This document shows, piece by piece, positions 21,301-32,758 of a stretch of 64,000 nucleotides of DNA. A model generated the notes under the pieces. The model was not told the DNA's origin. It worked only from the letters and a program-made list of their open reading frames with translations, and made no database searches. Source of the DNA: Trichosporon coremiiforme (Eukaryota; Basidiomycota; Tremellomycetes; Trichosporonales; Trichosporonaceae); assembly GCA_039545355.1 (NCBI GenBank), contig BCJJ01000003.1, positions 1,447,092 to 1,511,091 on the forward strand, given 5' to 3'. The first letter of the stretch is position 1. Every line of letters starts with the position of its first letter. Both the position numbers and the translations under genes were made by a program.

Positions 21301-22995
21301 GGGCGTACCTGTGCACCTGTGCAGTTGCTGCTTCGTCACGGAGAGTGAGAGCAAAACATGGTCGTCCGCAACAGTGGCCCGCTGCTCCGCATGCTACTCT
21401 CGGAAGACCAGGCACACGACCCAGTTAGCTCGCTGCGGGGACAGCTTGCAAGCTCAGGCCAGCTGCGTACAGGACGATCACGACTGCAGCGGGTCTCGGT
21501 CCGGGTGCCGCACCCTCGTGCCGTACGATGCCGCAGCACGATCATCCGCCAGGCCCCTCCAGGCCCGGGAGGCGACTCCGAGGCTACTATTTGCACCTCA
21601 GTCACTCCGGTCTTCCTCTCCCCACACACCCTCAGCCTCGTTACAGAAACCGCAATAAATGGCACGTCGTGCGAAGCTGCGAACGCTAACCCCTCCTCGG
21701 TGCTCCTTGGCGTACCCCACAGCAAGTTATGCTCACGAAATACCACGCTACGGCAAGACGGAATACGGTGGCCCTTCGTCAAACGACAAGGTCACGCGCT
21801 AGCCCACCCGACCTTTCTTGTGGTCATCTCTGCGCTGCCCCACTCGTTCTCCGAAGGGTGCTGAGCTCGTATTTCGAATCATCGACGACGGGGTCCAGGC
21901 TGACATCAGCAAAGTGGAGGATGGCATCGGCACACTCCCCGGCACGAGCACGGCACACACGGTAGGCGTAGCAGGGCTCTGCCGGCGTCTGCCCGCACTG
22001 GTGGGACAGAGTTGATAAGGGAGGAGGTGCAGGCACGCCCCCACGCCTCTCCGTCGTTGCGGGATTTCCGTTGATCACCAGTTCTACAGATCCTCCCAAC
22101 CACACTCCTCCGGAGCCCAGCGAGTGGGCGTCGCCAGCCTCCCTGCTCCCACGGCGGTGCCCTCTGTAACGACGATGACTGGCAAACTCCCAACCCCGAG
22201 GGCGGCGACAGGAGCCTGCGACGCTAACTGGCCCCACATGGGCCCGCAGTCAGCTGCCTCTCCCAATCACGGCGTCGCGATATGGCGATGTCGCAGAAGA
22301 GCAAGCACGTTTCTTCCTATGCCGCTTGGCCCGAACTTATTTTCGAACACAGGACAGTGCCCAGATTATCTTGCCAGGGGCTCTCCGGGATGTGGGATGT
22401 GCGGGGTACGGGATCCGGGATTGGCGAGCCTTGACGAGGGGAGGAGGAGGCATGTGGGGGCTTTCGATGGTGGCATGTGGGGTAACCCTGCCGGCCCAGA
22501 AATGAAACTCGTCACATGGGCGCTAGTGCCCTGCCCTCTGCCGCCAGCCTGCCGACTCTGTTGGCCTGTCCGCCCCCGCTCTGCTGGATATACCATCGCA
22601 ACGTAGCCGCTGTTCCGCCAGCGGCACCCAGGCAGGGAGCTGTCGACGTCGAGCGACCTGCTGCGAGTCTCGCGCCTCGGGACCTCGTTGACTCGCCTGA
22701 TACCTGCGCGCACGCTCACTCGTTACCCCACACTCGAGCTCGGCTGACTCGGACTTTGGCGCTAAACATTCTCGCTCTGCGGATACCCGCGGACGCCTTG
22801 CCATCTGGGGCAACAAGGGGATGTTGGGGCTACGGCCGTGATTATCTCGCACTAGCGGCTTCTCGCATGGCAACGGCGACCCAGCAGCAGAGCTCACGGC
22901 GACGACCGAGGGCCCCCGCTCTCGGTCTGTAGACGCGGCGCAGAGTTCGAAATAGCAACGGCCTTGCCTCAAGCTCCCGAGTGCGTTTATTGTGA
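18370..22995. other. 4.6 kb gene-poor interval
   Basis: Many short overlapping frames on both strands, none with splice-supported extension or a recognisable domain. No tRNA, snRNA-like sequence or transposon end was found by eye. It separates two genes transcribed outward, so it may be a long divergent regulatory region or contain non-coding transcripts. Confidence 0.4.
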
Positions 22996-23004
22996 TATAT
23001 AAAG
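22996..23004 (+). promoter_or_regulatory. TATA box of the MFS transporter gene
   Basis: TATATAAAG lies 77 bp upstream of the ATG, in the right orientation and followed by a pyrimidine-rich leader (TCTCATCTCCCCCTTCCC). It is the clearest TATA element in the window and suggests regulated expression. Confidence 0.6.
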
Positions 23005-23081
23005 AACGCGCTCCACGGCCATTGATACCTTCTCATCTCCCCCTTCCCTTCCACTCCCCAACACATCAGTAGACAGTAGCC

Positions 23082-24877
23082 ATGGCCGGAGGTGTTAAGA
23101 AGCCTGTCAACGTCTTCCGCCTCGGTAAGCTGGGCGAGCCCAAGGGCGTGTTCAACTGGCGCCTGTGGTTTGCAGTGATCTCGTTCGGTCTTCTGGGTGC
23201 CGCGCGTGGTATCGACGAGGGTCTGATTTCGGGCTCCTTTGAGTCGCCCGCGTTCAAGAAGCTCATCAACTTCGACCAGTACTCCAAAGTCGAGCAAGCC
23301 AATATCAAGGGCAACGTCTCCTCCATGGTCCTCATCGGTTCAGTTCCCGGTTCCCTCTTGTGAGTTATTTGCCACGCCACAGTGGCTATTCCACATTCCA
23401 GACCATAGCGATGTGCTGACCCCTTGCAGCGCTTTCCTCATCTGTGACCGCATCGGCCGTCTCTGGGCCACGCGCCAGCTGTGCATGTGGTGGGCCCTCG
23501 GTATTGCCATCTTCATGGGCTGCCGCGGCAGTCTCTCCGCAGTCTATGCCGGCCGTTTCATCGCCGGTTTCGGTATTGGCCAGACGCCAGTTGTCGGACC
23601 CATCTACCTTGCCGAGATCGCCCCGTCGAGCGTCCGCGGTCTGTGCACCTGCATCTTTACGGGCATGGTGTACTTCGGCGTGAACCTAGCGTACTGGTCG
23701 AACTTTGGCGCCAGCAAGACCTGGACGATTGAACCGCAGCGCTGGCTCGTCCCTACATCGCTGCACCTCATGTTTGCGACGCTCATTTTCCTCCTGTCCT
23801 GGTTCCAGGTTGAATCGCCCCGGTACCTCATCAAGCGGGGCAAGCCCGAGAAGGCGACCAAGGTCATGTGCCGCCTGCGCCAGCTTAGCGCCGAGCACCC
23901 TTACATCCGCGAGGAGATTGCGCGCATCCAGGCCGCGCACGACTACGAGGTCGAGGCCACCCGCGGCATGAGCCTGTGGCAGGCGATCAGGAAGAGCCTC
24001 ACGGACAGATCGACGCTGTTCCGTCTGTATCTTGTCACCTCATGCCAGTTCCTGTCCCAGTGGTCCGGCACCGGTTCCATTACCATCTACGCGCCTGACT
24101 TCTTCGACCTGCTCGGTATCAAGGGACAGGAGCAGGGCTTGCTCGTCTCCGCCGTTTTCGGATGCGTCAAGCTTGGCGCTGCGCTGATTTGCGCGCTCTT
24201 CCTCGTAGACTTCATCGGAAGGAAGCGCTCGCTGCTCATCGGCATCACGCTCCAGAGCATCGCCATGACGTACATCGCCGGCTTCCTGACCGGCGTGCCC
24301 AAGATGGGCGTTGACGAGAGCTACGTCCTTCCCAAGTCGCTGAAGGGTGTCAGTGAGGGCGCAGTGGCGATGATCTACCTCTCCGGTTTCGGCTGGGCGC
24401 TCGGTTGGAACAGCATGTGAGTGTAGCGTTAGAAACGAAGGACGACGCTGACCGTCCAGGCAATACCTGCTCTCCGCTGAGCTCTTCCCGCTCCGCATCC
24501 GTGCCATCGGCACGTCGTGGGCGATGGCCCTGCACTTCGCGAACCAGTACGGCAACGCGCGCGCGGTTCCTAACCTCCTCCTTCCCACAAGCCACGGCGG
24601 CATCACGCCGTGCGGGACATTCTGGTCTTTCGCCGCGATCACCATCATTGGCGGCATCTGGGTCTGGTTCTTTGTGCCTGAGACCGCTGGTCGGTCGCTG
24701 GAGGACATGGACAAGCTCTTCGAGCTCCCCTGGTACAAGATCGGCCGGTACGGCAACAAGGCCGCCGACGAGGCCGACGCCGCGGAGGATGACGAGGTCG
24801 ACGACGACAAGCTCGAGAAGGAGAAGGAGGAGGTCGAGTATTACGAACACCAGAACCAGAAGCCGACGATTGCGTAG
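23082..24877 (+). CDS. MFS transporter, sugar-porter (quinate/hexose-like) family
   Basis: Three exons, 23082..23359, 23430..24416, 24460..24877, 560 aa. It is a 12-helix plasma-membrane permease, probably a proton symporter. Family marks are DRIGRLWATRQ after helix 2 (the G-x-x-x-D/E-R-x-G-R loop), GRFIAGFGIG with PIYLAEIAPSSVRG in helices 4-5, ESPRYLIKRGKPEKA before the central loop, DFIGRKRSLL in the repeat half, and PETAGRSLEDMDKLF after helix 12. The C-terminal 35 residues are strongly acidic and charged and lie in the cytosol. The RGIDEGLISGSF segment of helix 1 marks a fungal subgroup often annotated as quinate or sugar permeases; the substrate cannot be read from sequence. Confidence 0.88.
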
Positions 24878-25155
24878 AGTCTGTAGCAGCTCAGAACAAT
24901 GTCAGAGTACAGTAAATCATCCTGAACCAGCATTCTCAGAGCTCCCTGTTGTTAGTCCGCCGTTGGCCGTCATCGTTTTGTTGCATGCGCTCCCACGTTG
25001 TTGCCAGACGCGGAGTTGCGGTTGCCCGTAGCGAGTCGAAGCAATGTGTGCATGTGCCGGCTATATTTTAAGCTCTCTGCTCGCCGCGGCAGAGTCTCTA
25101 TGTTCTTCCAATGTATTTTGATTCCCCTGTTCTAGACTTCTTAGCTGTAGTCGTA

Positions 25156-26239
25156 TTAAACGTAGTTCTCGATGGGGAAGTACTGGTGCTTGAAGCGAGG
25201 AATGTACTCGCCCTGCTTGGGCTGCCACTTGCCCTTGGGGTTGGCGGGGGGAGGGGTAGGGGGGAGGCCAGCGGTCTTGCCGGTGTTGATACCAGCGGCG
25301 GCGAAGACGTTCTGGGGGATGGCGGCAATGGCGACAGTCAGATCCGGCGTGTTCGACTCGGTGAGCTCGGTCGACGTCGTGCCGGAGGGGAGAGCGGCCT
25401 GCGCCGGTCCGGCGATCAGGAGGGCAGAGAGCTCAGTCTGGGTGACAACAGAGGTCTGGGGGTACGCCCGGCGGGTGTCGCGCTTGTAGTACTGGGGCGT
25501 TAGTTAAAAGGTCGATAAAGAAGCTTGGGAAGCAGGAGGATGACCACGGCAGAAGATGGCAGAGTGGCAGAAGACCTTCGACATGAAGCCACCTTGGCTG
25601 GCGAGCTCGAACAGCAACGCATCGCCCTCTGCCGGTGTCAATCCCGGCCAAAGGAGTAGCTAAGTGCTGAGCACAGCCAATAATGGTGTCGGTCCACTTC
25701 GATTCTCAACTCCGTCTCCGCTCATGTCCCACTTCCGTGTTCAACTGTCGTGTCCGACTGCTTCCCGCGATCGGCGAAACATACAGGGTTGAAGGCGACG
25801 TCCGAAGCCTTGGTGGCCGGGGTAGCGTAGCGCTCGGGGCGCGAAGCGGGGGGAGGGTAACGGTTCTTGAGGGGAAGAGGAAGACCAGACGAGATCTCGG
25901 GGTTGACAACGACGGCGTCGTCTATCGGAGGGTTAGCAGCACATCTCGGGATCATCGCGTGGTCGGCGCGGCGCGAATAGACGTACGGAACTTCTTCCAG
26001 AATCCCTGTTCTTGTTAGCACTTGCAGACACACGTTCAGCTGGCGATCTCATGGCGCTCGGGTCCGGCTCGGGTCGGAGGTGCCGAACGGGCCTGAGAAC
26101 AACATCCAGCGGGGCAACAACTCACCTCGGGCTCGAGGTGGTACAGCGACTGATCGGCGGACATGGGCGCGGTCTTGCCGGCGGCGGCAGCGGACTGGCC
26201 GGCCTTGGCGGCGTTGCGGAGGACGACGGCGGCGCGCAT
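25156..26239 (-). CDS. mitochondrial complex I accessory subunit, fungal 21 kDa type
   Basis: Four exons, complement(25156..25491, 25785..25921, 25987..26005, 26126..26239), 201 aa. The second exon is just 19 nt (GFWKKF). The assembled protein reads MRAAVVLRNAAKAG at its start (a presequence), then LYHLEPE-GFWKKFHDAVVVNPEISSG, LPLKNRYPPPASRPERYATP and YYKRDTRRAYPQTSVVTQ. I associate this pattern with the fungal 21.3 kDa NADH:ubiquinone oxidoreductase subunit (NUZM type), and its predicted mass of about 21 kDa fits. There is no catalytic motif, as expected of an accessory subunit. The family call rests on memory of the pattern; the exon joins are well supported by frame and splice consensus. 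Confidence 0.72.
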
Positions 26240-26542
26240 GGTGCTGGTGTGCTAGCTGTCGAGAACGGCGTGCTCGCTACTGATGCCTGCGTCAAGCCGT
26301 CGAGCGCCGCGAGCTCGCAGGGCGCTCAGCGAATCCACACGCGGGGGTTCCTCAGCGGAGTCACGGCGTTAGAGCCTGTGGCTCTCTGCACGTGCTTTTC
26401 ACGCGGGACACTCGTGTCGTTGCTTCCGCCCCATTGACCTCCACCTCTCGTCAGCCAAGCATTGCCTGGGATGCATGACGCAGACACACTGGGATGATCG
26501 ACACTGCGAGTTTCCTTTGTCAGCATACACAACACTGACAAA
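26240..26542. promoter_or_regulatory. divergent promoter region, 21 kDa subunit / membrane protein
   Basis: 303 bp between two outward-facing start codons. There is no clear TATA box. Both genes must be driven from here. Confidence 0.45.
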
Positions 26543-27807
26543 ATGGCCTCCCCGCAGTTCCGAAGGAACGCGACGGCCGCAGCTCTGCTCTTCCTCGCCG
26601 CATGGGGCGTGTACGCGACGTACGGCCTTGGTGCACAGAACGGGCTGTTCGACACGATCCATGCCGCTCTCGATGTCGAGAACCCCTATGTGCCCGGCGG
26701 TGTCTCCCCGCTGCGCACGCGCTATGTTGCGTCTCCGGTCATTGACAAGCACATCACGGTTCTCATCTCTTTCTTCAGCTACGCCATTGACCCCCCGCAC
26801 ACGAAGGACGTGGATGTGACGAGCCTGGTCGTCATGGGCCACTTCTGCGCTGGCTGGGCGCTGATCCGCTTCGAGGGCTGGCGTCTCGGTAACAAGCAGA
26901 AGCTGATTGCATGGTGGGTCTCTGGGCAGTCTCTTTCACGAGAGCGGTAGCTGTACTTGTGGCCTGGATCGCTTACGACAGGACCACCGCGATCGGTCTG
27001 TTCATGCAGATGACCACGCCGTGGGCGATCACGATCCCGCTCTACTTGCTGGCGCAGTTATACACCTCTCCGATCTCGAACCCGGAGGTCGGACCTTCCT
27101 TCGTCGCTGTTGCTGCCGACCCCGTTGACCTGCTGCTCCTGCCGTTCTGCAGCATCATCGCCTTCGTTGTGCCGGCGATCATGATGTGGTATCCCGGCCT
27201 CGAGGCTTACTCGCACTACGGCTGGGACTTCACGTGGCAGATCTTCCCTGTGCGGGAGTACGCGATCGCGCTCGTGTGCAAGTTCATCCTGAAGAAGGTG
27301 CTGAAGACGCAAGCGGGCGGCCAGCACTACCTGAAGAACTCGCGCAAGGCGTACGACTACGCCCTCTTCCTCGCTATCTCCACTCAGCTCGTCGCCGTCG
27401 CCGCGTGCGTCCTGCCCGCCAAGGTCGTGCCGGAGGCGATCCGCCCGTGGGTCGCGGACAGCACGCTCGCGAACGTGTTCTCGCCCGCGTGGCCGTGGAA
27501 CTCGCCCTCCGTCGGCCCCTCGGCCCTCATCAACGGTAACGGGCTCGCAGACCTGAGCAGGCTGTTCCTGCAGTGGGACATGCTGACTGGAAACACGGCG
27601 CTGATGATCTGGGCCCTGCACCAGCACCGCCGTGCCGTGCCCAATGCCACTCTTGCGAGCAGGCTCAAGATCATCGGCCTGTGGTTCCCTCTCGGCGGAC
27701 CTACCGCTGTCGCGGCGGCGCTGCTGAGGGACAGGGACGACCGGCTCGCCCTGCGCACAGCGCAGAGGCGTGCCGGCGAGGTGGCCAAGGAGGCGAAGGC
27801 GCAGTAG
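26543..27807 (+). CDS. multi-pass membrane protein, fungal family of unknown function
   Basis: Two frames must be joined. If a 41-nt intron is used (26889..26929; GTAACA donor, GCTGATT branch, GGCAG acceptor), the CDS is 26543..26888, 26930..27807, 407 aa. The protein has about eight hydrophobic segments, beginning with an N-terminal anchor (AAALLFLAAWGVYATYGL), the block YVPGGVSPLRTRY, then VLISFFSYAID, IPLYLLAQLY and others. This layout resembles fungal integral membrane proteins sometimes found in secondary-metabolite loci, but I cannot name a function. The intron would delete GNKQKLIAWW, which looks like part of the conserved sequence. A one-base deletion near 26911 in this copy or assembly is therefore the main alternative. 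Confidence 0.65.
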
Positions 27808-30788
27808 ATCGATCGCCAAGCGTGAGTGTGCTGTTCAGATTGTGCAGTGATGTATCAGATTCAGAGGGCAACATAGCTCAGCACTCTGTGCAGGATTTAG
27901 GGCGGAGCAGAGAGTGCAAGCGAGCTCGCACTACGCGCGGGCGGCGGTCAGATAAGGCTGCAAGCGAGCGCAGCAGAATTGAGACTTGTACGAGATATGG
28001 CGCAGCGTGACATCTCGGTGTGCCTAAGGGCCCCCTCGATCCCTTCGTGATGCATTCGCACTACTTCTTCCTGTTTCTGCCATATCCAACGAGCTCTGGT
28101 GATCTGGTATGAGTAAAGCGGACACTTTTCGCCATTCATTCATTTTCTATTCCGACGCTTTGGGGGCCAGTCGGACAGCACCATGCAACATGCAGCACGG
28201 AGCGCCCGGAGTGACATTACGTTGCCTGGAACCATTCATGATCCTGTCCATGTCCTGTCGGTGTCTTACAACCCTCAGATCGCAAGAGTGCGAAGTGCTG
28301 CTGCGGCGGCATGGCCCGCTAACGCTGCATAACGCTGAGGGCTGAGGGAAAGGGGGCGAAGAGCGGAGCTGCCAGCTGCTAGGCATGCTCACACGCTCGC
28401 TCGGAGTCCCACTCGGAGGGTCGGAGGAAGGGTGTACGGGTGCGAGACCTCGTTGAATTGACAGAATATCTTGAAAATGACCCAACACGGTGGTTCCAGG
28501 AACACATCCAGGCACGGCTCCAGGACCTCTCGGCGCCGAAGGACTGAGGGTCAGAGGGACCGGAGGGACCAGAGGGCTGTGCTGGTGTGCCTTGGCCTGC
28601 GCGTTTCCGGATGCCGCATACCGGCGCGTTCAGTCGGTGTCGGATACGTCGGGTGTCTCACCGCTCCTTCAACCCTGCACTCCATACCTCCGTTCTCCGA
28701 GCGAGCAACCTGGGATTCCCACCACTTCGCAACTAGACGTTCGTGGCGATCGCAAGTGGCACAAGGCGGAGCCCGGAGAAGGTAGAGGGTAGAGGACGAG
28801 GGCGAAGATGAGAATCCCAGGCATAGACTGGTAGGCATTCCGCAAACCCCGACAGCCCCAGTCCCGGCAGCCCGGACGCCCCACCCACTTCCACCTTCAC
28901 CTGACTGTAAGCGCGTCGTCATGCAGTGATCGATTCCTGTGGCGTTCCCCATATAGACGCGGGCAAGGCTTTTCCTGTCACCTCCGTCGTTAGCGGACTT
29001 GACTCCGCAGCGTCGATGTGTCGCATCGTTGCGTCTCGCTCGCTCCCAGGAGAGAACGAACATGTCAGCGGGATCCGGGCCACGAAGGTTTACACTTTCG
29101 CCGCTTGTCTTTTTCTGTACCTGCTGTCCCAATGGGATGACCCACAGTGGGCTCCAGGTATGGGCAGGCGAACACGTCAGACGAGGGGTGGAACAGCGAT
29201 GGAGACAAGAGATGAGGAGACATGTGCGTCCTCGCGATCTTGGAATGACAGGAGCAAGGAGTCGGAACTGGTCTAAACGAACCTTAGCGTCGCTGGAATT
29301 GGACCTTGTCCTCGCCCCATTGTGCACGTTTCTGTCCATCATGGGCCATCGTGGACGAGGGAGAAGGAAGAGAGGTCCGATGAATGACGGACCGTGGCCC
29401 GCAGACACCCGCTGAAATCTTATCTGCGAAGTTGGGTGGCGTTTGCGGGGAGACCGGACCCACTCCTACTACCCCCCCGAAAGCAAACCTTGAGCCGAGG
29501 ACGCTTGTCAGGCATACACACAGGCATACGTTAGAGTGGGAGTGCGAGTGCATGCGACTCTGGAGTCTTACGCAAGAGCTTGCGTCTGGGTTGTCACTCC
29601 ACCAGCAGCTGGTTCTGGGACGATGTCATGAAGCGGAAGAGCGGGACGAGTTTCTGGGCGAGGGCGTTGACGAAAGTTACAGCTCCTCCGTTGTCCAATC
29701 GTCTCCTTGGCCGGGCAAGAGCCAGGCTTCGCGTTCGGGCCAGGCGACCCCGGACGGATCGGGTTTACTTCTCTACTCCTTCCCTGTCTGCGCTCAATCG
29801 CTGAATCGCTCATGTGGCAAACATGAGGGGCCGTGACAATTGCACAATTGCTCATATCACTCATGACGGACTGCGCACGGCACACACTTACGCGTTCTCG
29901 TGGAGCTGGGCCAGAGTTTGCCAGAGCTTGCCAGGTGGTAGCAGAGACCCACGAATCGGGTACGCGAGGGTACGCAAGGGTTCCTCGCGGTATTGAATGG
30001 GTTCGAGTTTGACAGAGTTTGAGGTAGAGTTGACTGAAGCCCACCGGTGTTGTTCGCTTCGACGTCTGACTGGCTCGCTGTGCTAGCGAGGGACCGAGAG
30101 GGGCGCCGAGGAACAGATGGCACGACCAAGGTTCAGGCCATTTGTGCGCGTCCTGTGCAGTCGTACACTGGGCTGTGCCGGCGTGCACCGGCGTTGCACC
30201 GGCGCGAAGATGAAGGTGAGCATAAGGTTCTAGCCCAGTGCCTCTGCCGAGACCCCCTGTGTACGTGTGTTGGACGGGCACAATGGACAGCGGCGGCGAG
30301 GAACGCCGCACCAGTGTGCAGAAGTGTGCAACGTGCACGCCCACGGACAATGGGCTGTCTGCACGCCGTCTGCACGCCAGCCGCCCCGCGCCGCAAAAGG
30401 GACCAAGATAAGCCCCACCGGCCCCCACCGGACAATGGAACAGCCAAACCTTCAAGAGTAAAGTTTGAGTTTGATGGGCCGAGCGTGTATTCATTCATTT
30501 ACATTGTCCTTTTTTTTTGTCCGTTTTTGCGCAGTTATCTTCTGCTGTTTCTCATTGGTCTGCATACAAGTGTCTGCGTGCAAGACGCGTGCAACCTACG
30601 CGCTCCCAACGCGTGCTACTCTGCACGCGTACTTGACCGGTCCCGAGATTCATGAGCTGATCCGAACATGAGCCCCACTGTTGGTCACTCGGTGTCACTG
30701 GCGCGTCGGGGGAGCTTCACTTCTTAGCCGAGTGAGATCATACGCTTGCCAGACAGGCGCAGTGTGTGCGCCAGGTACGCAGAGTGTA

Positions 30789-30822
30789 GTAGGTCTGAGA
30801 GATGTGTAGGTCTGAGAGATGT
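30789..30822. repeat. perfect direct repeat, 17 bp x2
   Basis: GTAGGTCTGAGAGATGT occurs twice head to tail. It lies in non-coding sequence. Confidence 0.9.
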
Positions 30823-32551
30823 GTGTCGGCGCTGCCAGGCGCTGGCTTTCGGCGTTTCTCTGGCTGACGAGGCTGGATGACTGATGGCGGCCCACCGTGC
30901 CCGAACGAGACCGGCCGATGATAGCGCTGGAATCGAGCCAGTATCTGCAGTGAGCACTGGAACGCACGCCGCCGCCCGACCGAGGAGGGGCTGAGGGGGT
31001 CACCCGCGTACTGGAATCCATGACGAGTTGTTCCGCCTCTTCTCCTCGGTTCTGCCCACGAAGCCAAAAGGTGCGGGAAGCGTGCACGCAAGGAACGCGC
31101 ATAGAGACCGAGAGCCGTGCGTGTGCCGTGCGTGCCGGGCGGGTCCGTTGCCCGGGAACTGGGACGCGGGTTCCAAACTGCAAGTCGCACGCGTGCACGG
31201 GCTGGCTCCCATTGCCTAGTGGAACCCAGCGGACCCAGTGGAACTCGAGGAAGTACGGGACGAACGCTTGGTTCGGGAATAAACAAGCTTCGCAAGCTTC
31301 GCGGTGCTTCTGCCGCTCGGCTGCTGGGATTCTGCCTTGCTTCCACTGACGTTGTGGAGCAAGCAGCACACGCACTCCCATGCAAGGTCGACCCGAGGCC
31401 GGTCCCAGGTCGGCCATGCCGGACGGTGAGGTCAGCAGTGATGCGCAACATGATGCGGGCCCGTCTGCTGGAAACGGAGCACTCGGCGGGGTGCGCGGGG
31501 TATACAATTGCAGTGTTCGGCGCGGTGACGCAGAGGCGCTCGCTCGCTGAATTCAGTGCTGTTCAGTCGTGCTCGGCCGTTCGGGATGCTCGGCGTTCGG
31601 GCCGGGGAAGGGCACGCAGGGCCCGACGCATCCGTAGAGCACTGTTGGAGGGGCATGCATGCAGTTGCCGCTGCTGCAAAAGAAGTGGCTTCGCGCCGCA
31701 TTGTAGGGCCTGGACAGGAGGAAAGGGTCGCCAGGGCACTAGGGTGTCGAGGGCTGCCGTCCCGCTTTTCGTATTTTTCCTTGGGTGCCTGCTCTGCCTG
31801 CTCTGCTGGCTCTGCTGTAAGCTGGTAAGCTGGTGAGCTGTGGGTGCGGTGTTGCGGCCGTGGTGCTCGTGGCTGCGCTACAGGTACGCGGCTGGGGGCT
31901 GGGGGTTACGCGCTACGCTTGGAGGTCTGTTCGGACGAAGCCTAGCGCGGTGATCCTGAGGACCCTCAGACCCTACGATCGGGAGCGCGCAGGAGAGCAG
32001 GAGAGCACGAGGGCAAGGAAGAGCGCGAGGATAGGAGCCCTCACAGTCACCGGCACGTGTCCATTAGCAAGTAGGGGTAATGTGGTTGTAATGGGAGTGC
32101 CTGCTGGAGTAATTTCGAGTAATGTGTGGTGATTACGGTGTGATTACGGTTCACTGGAGACTGGGAGAGAGAGTGCTGGGTCGCTGGGAGTGATCCCTGG
32201 GCCCAGGGTCTTGCGCGATTGCTGCAGCAGACTGGGTGGGTGGCCGCGCTCACCCTTGCACTCACGCTCATCACCCAGCACTCAGCCCGCTGCAGTGCTC
32301 CAGTGCTGCAGTGCTTTCCTCCTTGCTCCTTGCTGCTCCCAAAGTGACTCAAGACCCTCCGCACCGCGCACCTCCTACCTCCTGCCGCAATCCACTCGTC
32401 CCTACCACACTCCTCCTACCCGGCCCTCCTCGCTCGCTCCAGTCGACCACACCCCCTGCTCTGTCATCACTGCTCAATCACTTCCAACAACGACATCCAT
32501 ACCCATCTCATTGTCGACCCGTCTTTATTCCAGCGACCCCCCGCGACACAC

Positions 32552-32571
32552 ACCGACCGACCGACCGACCG
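32552..32571. repeat. microsatellite (ACCG)x5
   Basis: Five perfect tetranucleotide units in the presumed 5' leader of the RasGEF gene, followed by further imperfect ACG/ACCG units. Confidence 0.9.
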
Positions 32572-32758
32572 ACGACCGACCACCACCACCTGGACCCGCG
32601 GCCCCAGCCACGCCAGGACATCATCACTCGGTCCCTTCCTTCGAGCCAAACCCCTTCCTCATCCGTCATCATCACCATATCGTAACCACAACCCCCAACG
32701 ACACACCCCGTGCACAGTCGCACACTCGACTCGACTCCCCACCCCGGGTACCGCACCA

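Larger units (their letters stand above)
27808..32758. other. 5 kb gene-poor interval upstream of RasGEF
   Basis: No gene is supportable. Composition is uneven, with TGCACG/GTGCAC-rich patches near 30170-30380 and 31080-31200, CTGCTCTGC-type reiterations near 31790-31840 and a pyrimidine-rich leader after about 32330. It probably includes a long 5' leader and regulatory region of the RasGEF gene. Confidence 0.4.

Noticed and set aside
26911..26929. 16-nt GTGGGT...GGGCAG 'intron' in the membrane-protein gene
   Set aside because: Far below the splicing limit, and it would put the downstream exon in the wrong frame.
27808..32758. Transposon or retroelement remnant in the 5 kb interval
   Set aside because: No long terminal or inverted repeats, no reverse transcriptase or transposase-like residues, only short direct repeats.
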